64,000 nt of DNA, from NCBI GenBank assembly GCA_937928165.1, contig CALFVT010000005.1:62001-126000 (forward strand), read 5' to 3'. Both the position numbers and the translations under genes were made by a program. Source of the DNA: an uncultured Caulobacterales bacterium. Lineage in GTDB: Bacteria > Pseudomonadota > Alphaproteobacteria > Caulobacterales > Maricaulaceae. Every line of letters starts with the position of its first letter. Position 1 is the stretch's first letter. Below, in pieces: positions 8,091 through 18,715 of this stretch. The notes beneath the pieces are model-generated. The model made no database searches. It saw nothing but the letters and a program-made list of their open reading frames with translations, and was not told where the DNA came from.

Positions 8091-9017
8091 TTATTTGGGT
8101 TCGTCGTTCACATCAAACAAAAGAAAGGATGTGAGGAAGTTAATACCCAAGATAACGGCAAGGGCGGCAATGATAACCGTGCCCGATGTGGCCGGAATAT
8201 TGGACGCAATGGACTTGATCCAATGATAGCCGCCAAATATAGACGCAAAGATCATAAACATAAGGCCAAGAATTAAATAAACGCCAGCGATGGAAAAATT
8301 AAGCAAGCAATGGCGCACCCAAATTCTCTTGAGGAAGTTTTTAATATTGCCAAAGGCAAAACTAAAGACTTCATTTGAAAATTTTAAATGGCTCGTTTCA
8401 TCACCATATCTGGCGTGCATAGGAAATTCACATACGCTTTGCCGCGCCAAATTTAAATGAAATAGCATGTCAGATTCAAAAAAATATCGTTTTGCAATTT
8501 TATCATGATTTAAATCATCAAAGGCCGTTTTATGTATGGCAATAAGCCCGTTAGTTGGATCTGTGAGGCTATAATAACCTGAGGCGAATTTATTGGTGGC
8601 AGATAGGACCGCATTGGCAAAAAGCCGAAACTTCGGCATGCCTTCAATGTCTTGGCGGCGTAAAAACCGAGAGCCTTTGACATAACCGCAGGCGTTGTTT
8701 TCAAAAAGTTTCAAAATATCATCTGCGTATTTTGGGTTATGTTGACCATCGGAATCAATTTTAATGGCGATCTCATGACCATCATCAAATGCGGCCTTGA
8801 AACCGCGTAAGCTTGCGCCGCCGACCCCTTGGTTATCTGTATTTATTATGACCTGAACGCGGGGGTCTTTATTTTCAGTTTCGACATATCGCCCCGTCTT
8901 GTCGGGACAGGCATCATCGACCACGTAAATGGTTTTAACCTGCTTCGGAATCTGGCTTATTACATCCATAACGGCGTCTTTAGTGCGGTAGCTTGGTATG
9001 ATAACAGCCGTATTCAC
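8091..9017 (-). CDS. GT2 polyprenyl-phosphate sugar synthase with C-terminal membrane anchor
   Basis: 308 residues. The N-terminal GT-A domain shows 'AVIIPSYRTKDAV', 'IYVVDDACPDKTG', 'NQGVGGASLRGFKAAFDDG' and the metal-binding 'IKIDSDGQHNPKYADDI' (DxD-type), all features of dolichol/undecaprenyl-phosphate glycosyltransferases. Two hydrophobic helices near residues 235-260 and 275-300 follow, as in GtrB/ArnC-type enzymes. It would load a sugar onto undecaprenyl phosphate at the cytoplasmic face. The start is GTG (9015-9017). The upstream SD is weak, so the start is less certain than the family. First gene of the three-gene minus-strand operon ending at 6142. Confidence 0.8.
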   Translation of the reverse strand: MNTAVIIPSYRTKDAVMDVISQIPKQVKTIYVVDDACPDKTGRYVETENKDPRVQVIINTDNQGVGGASLRGFKAAFDDGHEIAIKIDSDGQHNPKYADDILKLFENNACGYVKGSRFLRRQDIEGMPKFRLFANAVLSATNKFASGYYSLTDPTNGLIAIHKTAFDDLNHDKIAKRYFFESDMLFHLNLARQSVCEFPMHARYGDETSHLKFSNEVFSFAFGNIKNFLKRIWVRHCLLNFSIAGVYLILGLMFMIFASIFGGYHWIKSIASNIPATSGTVIIAALAVILGINFLTSFLLFDVNDEPK

Positions 9018-9235
9018 TCTTAATTACATGTCCTTACTTTGCGTCAGAACGGGTCTTTGCGCTAAATGGGTTGACCTCGTGCGTCGCTTATATTGCACTA
9101 AATATGGGCCATAAGCCACTCCGCTTTATGTGTAAATCTAAAATTGATCGTTGTAAATTTTCGACCTATTCTGCATATAATAATAACCATAGGTTTGTGC
9201 CGCTTAAACCTGCCGCTGATAATCCTATCTTGTGA

Positions 9236-10279
<1,044 letters not shown>

Positions 10280-10303
10280 TCTGCTAGATTATAAATGTAT
10301 AAA

Positions 10304-10328
10304 GGCGGGCCAGTGGCTCGCCTTTTTT
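10304..10328 (+). terminator. Rho-independent terminator of mdh
   Basis: Eight-base-pair stem GGCGGGCC / GGCTCGCC (one wobble) with a 3-base loop followed by T6, 24 bases beyond the mdh stop codon. It separates mdh transcription from the acetyltransferase gene. Confidence 0.85.
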
Positions 10329-10343
10329 ATGGAGAGAGCTATC

Positions 10344-10889
10344 ATGAGCATCATCCTCGAAACACCGCGGCTTATTTTACGTCATGTCGATGCGCAGGCA
10401 GATTTCGCGGCGTGGGCAGATTGTTTTTCCGATGACAAAACCATGCGTTTTATTGGCGGAAAACCACAAAGCCCTGCGGCGGCGTGGCGGCATATGGCGA
10501 TGGTGATCGGGCATCAATCCATTCGCGGCTATAGTTTTTACTCGGTGATTGAGAAGTCCAGCGGTACGTGGGTAGGGCGTATTGGCCATTGGTCGCCCGT
10601 GGGCTGGCCGGAGCCAGAAGTGGGCTGGGCAGTGCACCGCGATCACTGGCGTAAAGGCTATGCCAAAGAGGCAGCGAGCGCCTGTGTGAATTATGCCTTT
10701 GAAGTTTTAGGCTGGGAGCGGGTGATACATTCCATTGAGAGCAAAAATATAGCGAGCATAAAAACGGCAGAGGTGATAGGCTCCAAACGGCTTTATAAAA
10801 TTGATGAACTGCCGCCCTTTGAGATTGAAGATTTATGGGCTTACGGCCAGACCAAAGAACAGTGGGCAGCGCGGCGTCAAGCGGGGTAG
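10344..10889 (+). CDS. GNAT-family N-acetyltransferase, RimJ/RimL-like
   Basis: 181 residues of the GNAT fold. The opening 'LETPRLILRHVDAQADFAAW' is the standard beginning of RimJ/RimL-type acetyltransferases. 'VGWAVHRDHWRKGYAKEAASA' is the acetyl-CoA pyrophosphate-binding region (Q/RxxGxA-like, here RKGYAKEA), and 'IESKNIASIKTAEVIGSKR' is the typical C-terminal helix. These enzymes acetylate N-termini, amines or antibiotics. The substrate is not predictable. Start ATG 10344 has GGAGAG 7 bases upstream. An ATG at 10329 overlaps that SD. It sits between mdh and sucC, apparently as a separate unit. Confidence 0.85.
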   Translation: MSIILETPRLILRHVDAQADFAAWADCFSDDKTMRFIGGKPQSPAAAWRHMAMVIGHQSIRGYSFYSVIEKSSGTWVGRIGHWSPVGWPEPEVGWAVHRDHWRKGYAKEAASACVNYAFEVLGWERVIHSIESKNIASIKTAEVIGSKRLYKIDELPPFEIEDLWAYGQTKEQWAARRQAG

Positions 10890-11072
10890 CGCAAATGTAA
10901 CAGGCCTCTCTCGCGGCCTTCACATGAATTTGACGGTTTGCGAGATGTCTTTACGGCGGCTCCACGTATTCACGGTTGCGAGTCGCGCGCGAGATGCCTA
11001 TAACTCGGCTGAAATTCGCCTCCGCCATTGGGGAAGGGGCATTATTTAAGTGAATAAACACGGATATTTTCC

Positions 11073-12266
11073 ATGAACATACATGAATATCAGGGCAAAG
11101 CAGTTCTGAAAAGCTTGGGCGCGCCCGTATCAGAAGGCGTTGCCATTTTTAGCGCCGATGAGGCCAAGGCGGCGGCTGAAAAACTTGGCGGGCCTTTATG
11201 GGTTGTGAAGTCGCAAATCCATGCGGGCGGACGCGGAAAAGGTAAGTTCATCGAAAGCTCTGCCGGAGAGGCTGGCGGGGTTCGCCTTGCGCGCTCTGTG
11301 GATGAGGTCGTTGAAAATGCCAAACAAATGCTCGGCGCTCATTTGGTCACGGCGCAAACAGGCGAGGGCGGCAAGCAAGTGAACCGCCTTTATATCGAAG
11401 ACGGCTCCGATATTGAAACAGAGCTTTACCTGTCCATCATTATCAACCGCGATACGTCCCAAGTTTCCTTTATTGCCTCCACAGAAGGCGGGATGGACAT
11501 CGAAGCGGTCGCCCATGACACGCCGGAAAAAGTGATTAATTTCGACGTCGATCCGGCGACGGGCTTTATGCCCCATCACGGACGGACGCTCGCTAAGGCG
11601 CTGGGCCTAACGGGCGATTTGGCGAAACAATGCCGTAAGCTTGGGCAGACGCTCTATAATGGGTTCCTCGCCAAAGATATGTCCATGCTAGAGATTAACC
11701 CGCTCATCGTGACCGAAGATGGCCGGCTGCATTGTTTGGATGCAAAAATCAGCTTTGATGAAAATGCGCTGTTCCGTCATCCGGATATTCAAGAGCTACG
11801 CGATATTACCGAAGAAGACCCCAAAGAGACTGCGGCCAAGAAATTTGATTTGTCCTATGTGGCCCTTGACGGTAATATTGGCTGTATGGTTAACGGCGCA
11901 GGCCTCGCGATGAGTACCATGGATATCATTAAACTCTACGGTGCAGAGCCCGCTAACTTCCTCGATGTCGGCGGCGGCGCGACCAAAGAGAACATTGTCG
12001 CGGCCTTTAAGATTCTAACGTCCGACGATAATGTGAAGGGTATTCTCATTAACATCTTCGGCGGCATTATGAAATGCGACGTCATCGCCCAAGGCACAGT
12101 CGATGCCGTCAAAGAAGTCGGCCTCGAAGTCCCCCTCGTCGTGCGCCTCGAAGGTACGAACGTCGAAGCGGGCAAAGATATCATCAATAACAGCGGCCTC
12201 AACGTGATTGCGGCGGATGATTTGGATGATGCCGCGCAAAAGATCGTGAAGGCGGTTGCGGGTTGA
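11073..12266 (+). CDS. sucC: Succinyl-CoA ligase (ADP-forming), beta subunit
   Basis: 397 residues, the normal length. N-terminal ATP-grasp domain begins '[19 protein letters not shown]' and carries '[12 protein letters not shown]'. '[15 protein letters not shown]' supplies the Mg-ATP residues, and the C-terminal ligase domain has '[16 protein letters not shown]' and '[14 protein letters not shown]'. With SucD it converts succinyl-CoA to succinate with substrate-level phosphorylation. The 183 bases upstream contain a short GGCC hairpin but no clear promoter. Unlike most alphaproteobacterial sucCD pairs, sucD does not follow directly. A small frameshifted ORF begins on the sucC stop codon, and sucD starts 323 bases later. 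Confidence 0.97.
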   Translation: MNIHEYQGKAVLKSLGAPVSEGVAIFSADEAKAAAEKLGGPLWVVKSQIHAGGRGKGKFIESSAGEAGGVRLARSVDEVVENAKQMLGAHLVTAQTGEGGKQVNRLYIEDGSDIETELYLSIIINRDTSQVSFIASTEGGMDIEAVAHDTPEKVINFDVDPATGFMPHHGRTLAKALGLTGDLAKQCRKLGQTLYNGFLAKDMSMLEINPLIVTEDGRLHCLDAKISFDENALFRHPDIQELRDITEEDPKETAAKKFDLSYVALDGNIGCMVNGAGLAMSTMDIIKLYGAEPANFLDVGGGATKENIVAAFKILTSDDNVKGILINIFGGIMKCDVIAQGTVDAVKEVGLEVPLVVRLEGTNVEAGKDIINNSGLNVIAADDLDDAAQKIVKAVAG

Positions 12267-12579
12267 GGGTTAAGGTTATTAGTAAACTTGATCATATCGA
12301 AACGATCGGTGGAATGGAGCGTCCTAAGGAATATTCAGCCGTGGTGGTCGAAACATATTCCGGTATAAAGCCAGGAAAGTCTTCTAGAGTTCATGTTAGA
12401 CCTGTAGCTGGCCAAGATGACTTTAATTCTGCCGTAGATGTTGAATGCTGTAGAGATATGAGAAAAAATATCCAATCGGAACTAAGTTTCTGATTTGGGC
12501 AAAAAATATCAATCGAGAAGGTACGCCCATTATATATTCATATCATAGTTGGCCGTTCGAAATCGTGAGAGACGAATAG
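12263..12579 (+). pseudogene. Hypothetical ORF between sucC and sucD, interrupted by a -1 frameshift on an A6 run
   Basis: From TTG 12263 (overlapping the sucC stop) frame one runs 76 codons to TGA 12491-12493. If the reading frame slips back one base at the A6 run (12463-12468), an uninterrupted frame continues 36 codons to TAG 12577-12579. The joint product of about 105 residues reads '...DVECCRDMRKN' then 'YPIGTKFLIWAKNINREG' and '[18 protein letters not shown]'. The second part looks like real protein (regular strands, SYHSWPFE motif) and ends 10 bases before sucD. The site is A-AAA-AAT, matching the X-XXY-YYZ slippery pattern, but a missing A in a homopolymer (mutation or assembly error) is the simpler reading. 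Codon use is AT-rich with AGA codons, unlike sucC/sucD, suggesting acquired DNA. Function unknown. The TTG start is uncertain. Confidence 0.5.
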
Positions 12580-12589
12580 GAAAATAGAA

Positions 12590-13474
12590 ATGTCAGTATT
12601 AATCAATAAAGATACCAAAGTTATCACTCAAGGTATGACGGGTAAAACTGGTACGTTCCATACGGAACAGGCCATGGCTTACGGCACGAAAATGGTGGCG
12701 GGCGTCACGCCGGGTAAGGGCGGAACCACCCATTTGGGCCTTCCCAATTATGATACGGTTGCCGAGGCCAAACATGCCACCGGCGCGACGGCTAGTGTGA
12801 TTTACGTGCCGCCGCCTTTTGCGGCAGATTCGATCCTTGAAGCCATTGACGCCGAAGTCGAGCTGATTATCGCGATTACCGAAGGCATTCCGGTGCGCGA
12901 TATGATCCCCGTTAAGCGGGCTTTGCAAGGCTCCAAGTCTCGCTTGATCGGGCCAAACTGCCCGGGTGTTTTAACCCCCGATGAGTGCAAGATCGGGATT
13001 ATGCCCGGTAAGATTTTCCAAAAAGGCACCTGCGGCGTGGTTTCACGCTCCGGCACGTTGACCTATGAAGCGGTTTACCAGACCAGCCAAGTTGGCCTTG
13101 GCCAAACCACGGCCATTGGCATTGGCGGCGACCCAATTAACGGGACAAACTTTATCGATTGCCTCGAGCTTTTCTTACATGACGACGCGACCAAGCAGAT
13201 CATTATGATCGGCGAGATTGGCGGCTCGGCCGAAGAAGAAGCGGCGGAATATATTGCTCATATGGCCAAGAAAGGGATTCAAAAACCCATGGTCGGCTTT
13301 ATTGCCGGGCGCACCGCGCCTCCGGGCCGCACAATGGGCCATGCAGGCGCGATTGTATCGGGCGGCAAAGGCGGCGCAGACGACAAGATTGCGGCGATGG
13401 AAAAAGCGGGCATTAAAGTCTCTGACAGCCCCGCCAAACTCGGCGTGACAATGATGGAATTATTAGGGCAGTAA
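12590..13474 (+). CDS. sucD: Succinyl-CoA ligase (ADP-forming), alpha subunit
   Basis: 294 residues, normal length. Seen: '[18 protein letters not shown]' in the CoA-binding Rossmann domain, '[14 protein letters not shown]', '[20 protein letters not shown]', and the phosphohistidine loop '[14 protein letters not shown]', where the His carries phosphate between ADP and succinyl phosphate. Pairs with SucC upstream. AGGA lies eight bases before ATG 12590. The 323-base separation from sucC, occupied by an unrelated frameshifted ORF, is unusual. sucA follows after 63 bases. Confidence 0.97.
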   Translation: MSVLINKDTKVITQGMTGKTGTFHTEQAMAYGTKMVAGVTPGKGGTTHLGLPNYDTVAEAKHATGATASVIYVPPPFAADSILEAIDAEVELIIAITEGIPVRDMIPVKRALQGSKSRLIGPNCPGVLTPDECKIGIMPGKIFQKGTCGVVSRSGTLTYEAVYQTSQVGLGQTTAIGIGGDPINGTNFIDCLELFLHDDATKQIIMIGEIGGSAEEEAAEYIAHMAKKGIQKPMVGFIAGRTAPPGRTMGHAGAIVSGGKGGADDKIAAMEKAGIKVSDSPAKLGVTMMELLGQ

Positions 13475-13537
13475 CTCCGCTCTCATCAATCTTGTTTCAA
13501 ATTTTACCCCATAGAGATTATCCCTAAAGAGATTAAA

Positions 13538-16519
13538 ATGACAGATAAGCCGCGCTCTGAGCAGAACCAACAATTTCTTGATACAGTTTTTTTAGACGGC
13601 GGCAATGCGGCTTATCTGGAGCAAATGCAGGCCCGCTATGCAGAAAACCCAAATAGCGTTGATGCGAGTTGGCAGGCCTATTTCTCTAACCTGTCGGAAG
13701 AGCGCAGTAATGCGGTGAAAAACGCGCAGGGGCCAAGCTGGAAACGCCCAGATTGGCCTTATGATCAAGCCAGTGAAATCACCTCTGCTTTGACCGGGGA
13801 TTGGGGCGATGCTGCGCCTAATGCCGGATCTAGTTTAGCGGCCAAAATTGCGGCCCAAAGCGCAGGCGATGTGTCCGAAGCGGATGTTCGCCGCGCTACC
13901 AAAGACAGCCTGCGGGCGCTTATGCTCATTCGGGCTTACCGTATGCGCGGTCACTTGATTGCTAATCTTGACCCGCTGGGCCTGCATAAGCCTGATACCC
14001 ATCCAGAACTAGACCCCGCGACCTACGGTTTTAGCGGTGCCGATATGGATAGAGAGATTTTTATTGACGGCGTGTTGGGACTTGAAACTGCGAGCCTGAA
14101 TAAAATTTTGGAAATCGTGAAACGCACTTATTGTTCGACCTTTGGTATTCAGTTCATGCATGTGTCTGACCCCACGGAAAAGACATGGCTGCAAGAACGT
14201 ATTGAAGGGCCCGATAAAGAGATCAGCTTTACCAAAGAAGGCCGTCTCGCGATTTTGCAAAAACTCATTGAAGGAGAAAGCTTCGAGCAGCTCCTTCATA
14301 AGCGCTATCCGGGCACAAAGCGCTTCGGCATTGATGGGGCGGAGAGCCTCTTGCCGGCGCTTGAGCAAATTATTAAACGCGGCGGGCAGCTTGGGTTGAA
14401 AGACATTAATTTCGGCATGCCCCATCGGGGACGCCTCAATGTCATGGCTTCTGTGATGAAAAAGCCCTATTCGGCGATTTTCTTTGAATTTCTCGGCGGC
14501 GTTGCGGCGGGCGGTGAAGATTACGGCTCTGGGGATGTTAAATATCATTTGGGCGTCTCCGATGACCGTGAATTTGACGGCAATAATGTGCATTTGTCCC
14601 TCGCGCCCAACCCGTCCCACCTCGAGGTGGTCGCCCCTGTTGTCATGGGCAAGACCCGCGCTAAACAGCAGATGGCTTCTGGAACGTATCAATCCCACAA
14701 CCCCGAACAAGTCATGGCAGTTATCCTACACGGGGATAGCGCCTTTGCAGGGCAGGGCATTGTCATGGAAAGCTTCCAGCTCTCACAGCTTGAAGGCTAC
14801 CGCACAGGCGGCACCATTCATGTCATTGTGAATAACCAAATCGGCTTTACCACAACGCCGGATGAGTACCGCTCGGGTCAATATTGCTCGGATGTGGCCT
14901 TTATGGTCGAAGCACCGGTTTTTCATGTGAACGGTGATGACCCCGAAGCCGTGGTTTATGCGGCGCGGATTGCAACAGAATACCGCCAAAAATTTGGTAA
15001 AGATGTGGTGATTGATATTATTTGCTATCGCCGCTATGGCCATAATGAAGGGGATGACCCCAGCTTTACCCAGCCTTTAATGTACGGCGTGATTAAAAAT
15101 CTTGAAAGTACAGCCAAGACCTATGCCAAACATTTAATTGGGCAAGGGGATTTGACCGAAGCGGATTATCAAAAGCGAGTTGACGATTTTTACAGCTATC
15201 TTGATGGCCAATTTGACGAGGCCAAGACCTTTGAAACTAAGGAGCCAGATTGGCTGCGCGGTGTATGGCAGGGCCTGAGTAAGCCCGATGAAGGCGACCG
15301 AAAGCGCCGAGGCGAAACTTCGGTTGATAAGGCTATGTTGAAAGATATTGGCACAAAAATTACAACTGTGCCCAACTCGGTTAATATGCACCGCACCCTT
15401 AAAAAAGTGATCCAAGCGCGCGCCGACCGAGTTGAAAAAGGCGCAGATATTGATTGGGGTCTTGCGGAACATCTCGCCTTTGGTAGCCTTATTCTCGAAG
15501 GCCATCCTGTGCGCTTGTCAGGTCAAGATTCAGAACGCGGTACGTTTTCCCAACGCCAATCGCGCTTCATCGACCAGAAGGATGAGAGTAAATATACGCC
15601 GCTGAATAATTTGGCGGATGGCCAAGAATATTACCAAGTGCTTAATTCTCATTTGTCCGAAGAGGCCGTGCTTGGATTTGAATATGGATTCTCAGGCGCA
15701 GCGCCCCATGCCCTGACCTTGTGGGAGGCGCAATTTGGTGATTTCGCCAATGGCGCGCAGGTGATGGTTGACCAATTTATCTCGAGTGCAGAACAAAAAT
15801 GGCTACGCCTATCGGGCCTCGTCATGCTGCTGCCGCATGGTTATGAAGGCCAAGGGCCGGAGCATAGCTCTGCCCGTCTGGAGCGTTACCTGCAAATGTG
15901 CGCGGAAGATAATATGCAAGTGGTGAACCTATCGACGCCGGCGAATTATTTTCACGCTCTGCGCCGCCAAGTGAAACGCCGCTCCAGAACGCCTTTGATT
16001 GTCATGAGTCCAAAAAGCCTGTTGCGCCATAAGCTTTGCGTTTCGACCTTTGATGAAATGGCCAGCGGGTCAGAGTTTCATAGATTATTATGGGATGATG
16101 CGGAGTACCGCCCAGAGATTAGCGAGATTACCCTGAAGGCTGATAAAGATATTCGCCGCGTGGTTTTATGCTCGGGGAAAGTTTATTATGACCTCTTCGA
16201 GGAACGGGAACGCCTTGGCTTGAACGATGTTTATCTACTCCGGCTTGAGCAGTTTTATCCTTACCCGGATGATGCCGTGCAGATGGAATTGAAGCGGTTT
16301 AAAAATGCCGAAATCATCTGGTGCCAAGAAGAGCCGAAAAATATGGGCGCATGGTCTTTTATCAATCCGCTTGTTGAGGAAAGCCTCATCGCCATTGACG
16401 CCAAACAAACCCGCGCAAAATATGTCGGACGCCCCGCTTCGGCCTCGACAGCGACGGGTATCAGCGCTAAGCATAAAAAAGAACATCAAGCCGTCCTTGA
16501 CGGCGCATTTGCAAAGTAA
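13538..16519 (+). CDS. sucA: 2-oxoglutarate dehydrogenase E1 component
   Basis: 993 residues, thiamine diphosphate-dependent E1 of the 2-oxoglutarate dehydrogenase complex. It decarboxylates 2-oxoglutarate and transfers the succinyl group to SucB lipoate. Seen: N-terminal E2-binding segment 'FLDGGNAAYLEQMQARYAEN', 'RAYRMRGHLIANLDPLGL', 'NFGMPHRGRLNVMASVMKKP', the TPP region 'HGDSAFAGQGIVMESFQLSQ' with 'VNNQIGFTTTP', and the C-terminal transketolase-like half including 'LPHGYEGQGPEHSSARLER'. Followed after 6 bases by sucB, so the two are co-translated. Confidence 0.97.
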   Translation: MTDKPRSEQNQQFLDTVFLDGGNAAYLEQMQARYAENPNSVDASWQAYFSNLSEERSNAVKNAQGPSWKRPDWPYDQASEITSALTGDWGDAAPNAGSSLAAKIAAQSAGDVSEADVRRATKDSLRALMLIRAYRMRGHLIANLDPLGLHKPDTHPELDPATYGFSGADMDREIFIDGVLGLETASLNKILEIVKRTYCSTFGIQFMHVSDPTEKTWLQERIEGPDKEISFTKEGRLAILQKLIEGESFEQLLHKRYPGTKRFGIDGAESLLPALEQIIKRGGQLGLKDINFGMPHRGRLNVMASVMKKPYSAIFFEFLGGVAAGGEDYGSGDVKYHLGVSDDREFDGNNVHLSLAPNPSHLEVVAPVVMGKTRAKQQMASGTYQSHNPEQVMAVILHGDSAFAGQGIVMESFQLSQLEGYRTGGTIHVIVNNQIGFTTTPDEYRSGQYCSDVAFMVEAPVFHVNGDDPEAVVYAARIATEYRQKFGKDVVIDIICYRRYGHNEGDDPSFTQPLMYGVIKNLESTAKTYAKHLIGQGDLTEADYQKRVDDFYSYLDGQFDEAKTFETKEPDWLRGVWQGLSKPDEGDRKRRGETSVDKAMLKDIGTKITTVPNSVNMHRTLKKVIQARADRVEKGADIDWGLAEHLAFGSLILEGHPVRLSGQDSERGTFSQRQSRFIDQKDESKYTPLNNLADGQEYYQVLNSHLSEEAVLGFEYGFSGAAPHALTLWEAQFGDFANGAQVMVDQFISSAEQKWLRLSGLVMLLPHGYEGQGPEHSSARLERYLQMCAEDNMQVVNLSTPANYFHALRRQVKRRSRTPLIVMSPKSLLRHKLCVSTFDEMASGSEFHRLLWDDAEYRPEISEITLKADKDIRRVVLCSGKVYYDLFEERERLGLNDVYLLRLEQFYPYPDDAVQMELKRFKNAEIIWCQEEPKNMGAWSFINPLVEESLIAIDAKQTRAKYVGRPASASTATGISAKHKKEHQAVLDGAFAK

Positions 16520-16525
16520 CATATT

Positions 16526-18082
16526 ATGACTGATATCAAAGTCCCAAATGTAGGCGAATCCGTCTCCGAAGTCACAATCGCCACATGGTTTAAAAAAATC
16601 GGTGATGCAGTCAAAAAAGACGAAGCTATTGTCGAACTTGAAACCGATAAAGCAGCCCAAGAACTTGTCTCCCCTGAAGATGGTGTATTAACAGAGATTG
16701 TTGTTGCCGAAGGTGAAAACGCCGAAGTCGGCGCACTGATTGCGCGGCTCGGCGCGGCGGGTGATGCGCCCAAAGATGATGCGCCCAAAGCGAAGGAGCC
16801 GGAAAAAGAGGCTCCTAAAAAAGACAGGCCTAAAGAGGCGGCTCCGACAGCGCCTGCTAGCGGCGGCTCAGAAGTGGCGATTAACGTTCCCAATGTCGGC
16901 GAGAGCGTGACGGAAGTGACCGTCGCGAGTTGGATGAAAAAGCCCGGCGATGCGGTGAAAAAAGACGAAGCCATTGTGGAACTTGAAACCGATAAAGCGG
17001 CGCAAGAACTGGTCTCCCCTGAAGATGGAGTGATGGGTGATATTTTAGTCGCCGAAGGGGATGTGGCAGAAGTTGGCCAGCAAATCGCGGTGCTCCTTGC
17101 GGGGGCCAGCGGCGGCGCGTCTAAAGCTGACAGCAAAGCGCCAGAGACGGCAGCAAGCCCTGCGCCTAGCAGCGGGTCAACGGATGGATCGACGGGCGGG
17201 ATCGCCATGCCGTCGGCCCAGCGGGTGATTGCTGAAAACGGCCTTAACGCCGATGCTATCACCGGAAGCGGTAAAGATGGCCGAATTACCAAGGGCGACG
17301 CCTTAGAGGCGAAAGCTAACCCGCCGGCCGCTGTTACCGCGCCTGCGCCCGCTGCAACGCCGTCTGCGCCGCGTGATTTGGGCCCGCGAGAAGAGCGCGT
17401 GCGCATGTCCCGCCTGCGCCAAACCATTGCGCGCCGCTTGAAGGATGCACAAAATACGGCGGCCATGCTAACCACTTACAACGAAGCGGATATGAGCGCC
17501 GTTATGGCCATGCGCGCCCAATATAAAGAGACTTTCCAAAAGAAACACGGCATTAAACTGGGTTTCATGAGCTTTTTTGTCAAAGCCTGCGTTCAAGCTC
17601 TCAAAGACGTACCTTCTGTCAATGCGGAGATCGACGGTACGGATATTATCTATAAAAATTTCTATGATATTTCGATTGCGGTTGGTACGGATAAAGGCCT
17701 TGTTGTACCTGTGCTGCGCGGCTGCGATGAGCTCTCCCTTGGCGGGATTGAAAAAGGTATTACGGCCCTTGGCGCAAAGGCGCGGGACGGACAGCTGTCT
17801 ATGGATGATATGAGCGGCGGAACTTTCACTATTTCTAATGGCGGGGTTTATGGATCGCTTATGTCCTCGCCCATCCTCAATCCGCCGCAATCGGGCATTT
17901 TGGGCATGCATAAAATCGAAAAACGCCCAGTTGTGGTCAATGATGAGATTGTCATTCGCCCGATGATGTATCTGGCCCTGTCCTATGATCACCGGATTGT
18001 CGACGGCAAAGAAGCTGTGACCTTCTTGGTGCGGGTAAAAGAATGCCTCGAAGATCCGGAGCGTCTGCTTCTTGACCTTTAG
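16526..18082 (+). CDS. sucB: Dihydrolipoyllysine succinyltransferase (E2) with two lipoyl domains
   Basis: 518 residues, about 100 more than the usual 2-oxoglutarate E2, because it carries two tandem lipoyl domains (about residues 3-76 and 118-191; lipoyl Lys42 and Lys157 in '[10 protein letters not shown]'). Residues 26-54 and 141-169 are identical between the copies, while the DNA (16601-16687 versus 16946-17032) differs at scattered, mostly synonymous sites. An Ala/Pro/Lys linker separates them. The peripheral E3-binding domain lies near 210-245 ('[18 protein letters not shown]', '[12 protein letters not shown]'), and the catalytic acyltransferase domain follows with '[15 protein letters not shown]' (HRxxDG). 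Two lipoyls are usual in pyruvate E2s and unusual for SucB, but sucA directly upstream and the sequence '[15 protein letters not shown]' identify it as SucB. Confidence 0.95.
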   Translation: MTDIKVPNVGESVSEVTIATWFKKIGDAVKKDEAIVELETDKAAQELVSPEDGVLTEIVVAEGENAEVGALIARLGAAGDAPKDDAPKAKEPEKEAPKKDRPKEAAPTAPASGGSEVAINVPNVGESVTEVTVASWMKKPGDAVKKDEAIVELETDKAAQELVSPEDGVMGDILVAEGDVAEVGQQIAVLLAGASGGASKADSKAPETAASPAPSSGSTDGSTGGIAMPSAQRVIAENGLNADAITGSGKDGRITKGDALEAKANPPAAVTAPAPAATPSAPRDLGPREERVRMSRLRQTIARRLKDAQNTAAMLTTYNEADMSAVMAMRAQYKETFQKKHGIKLGFMSFFVKACVQALKDVPSVNAEIDGTDIIYKNFYDISIAVGTDKGLVVPVLRGCDELSLGGIEKGITALGAKARDGQLSMDDMSGGTFTISNGGVYGSLMSSPILNPPQSGILGMHKIEKRPVVVNDEIVIRPMMYLALSYDHRIVDGKEAVTFLVRVKECLEDPERLLLDL

Positions 18083-18106
18083 GCTTTAAAGACAGTTAAA
18101 ACATAA

Positions 18107-18137
18107 AGAGCTCTGTTTTGACAGGGCTCTTTTTTTT
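18107..18137 (+). terminator. Rho-independent terminator of the sucCDAB unit
   Basis: Ten-base-pair stem (AGAGCTCTGT / ACAGGGCTCT, one wobble) with TTTG loop and a following run of T, 24 bases after the sucB stop. It separates the suc genes from lpd, which must have its own promoter. Confidence 0.9.
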
Positions 18138-18173
18138 ATGCTTTAATGGGGCCGTTCAAAGAGGGAGGACATT

Positions 18174-18611
18174 ATGAGTGATGTGAAAAAGCAAGGCGCG
18201 GGGCCGTTATTTTGGGGAATCGCGATTATTGCCCTGTTGTGGAACGCCATGGGCGTGATGAGCTATATCGGATCACATTTCATTACTGAGAGCGAATTAA
18301 TTGCAGCTTACGGAGACGAGGGCGCTAAAATTTTAGCCAATACGCCCATATGGGCCACGGCTGCTTATGCAGTCGCCGTCTTTGCAGGATTGCTGGGGAG
18401 CATAGGCTTATTGCTACGTAAAAAATGGGCTTTTGCTCTATTTAGCCTCTCCCTTATTTGCGTTGTTGTTCACCATTTATGGGGTCATTATTCTGGCGGC
18501 TATAGCGTCACAAGCGCCGCCGAGAAAATCATTGGGCTGCTTGTTTTACTCTTGGCCGTTTTCTTTGTTTGGTGGTCTCGGAAGAAGGCGGCGGACGGGA
18601 CGCTTGTTTAG
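18174..18611 (+). CDS. Small four-TM membrane protein of unknown function
   Basis: 145 residues with four TM helices: about residues 12-34 ('GPLFWGIAIIALLWNAMGVM'), 61-82, 86-106 and 116-136, ending in a basic tail 'WWSRKKAADGTLV'. The loop after TM1 is acidic and polar ('SELIAAYGDEGAKILANTP'). Proteins of this shape are common and uncharacterised in alphaproteobacteria and are sometimes loosely labelled sugar transporter, for which I see no evidence. A strong GGAGG lies five bases before the ATG. It follows the sucB terminator and has no operon partner. The repeat-rich region follows. Confidence 0.6.
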   Translation: MSDVKKQGAGPLFWGIAIIALLWNAMGVMSYIGSHFITESELIAAYGDEGAKILANTPIWATAAYAVAVFAGLLGSIGLLLRKKWAFALFSLSLICVVVHHLWGHYSGGYSVTSAAEKIIGLLVLLLAVFFVWWSRKKAADGTLV

Positions 18612-18715
18612 ATTCTAAATAGGCATTGAGGGAAAGCCTAACAGTGTCATTTTGTTATGCCCCCTCGTTGTTATGTCTCCTTGGCTTGACCTAAAGCTTT
18701 GTCTTTATCAGTTTG

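Noticed and set aside
14009-14710. 233-codon minus-strand ORF inside sucA
   Set aside because: Antisense to highly conserved sucA; no RBS and composition expected from a reversed coding frame.
16486-17475. 329-codon minus-strand ORF opposite sucB
   Set aside because: Ser/Ala-rich product is the mirror of the Ala/Pro/Glu codons and duplicated lipoyl domains of sucB.
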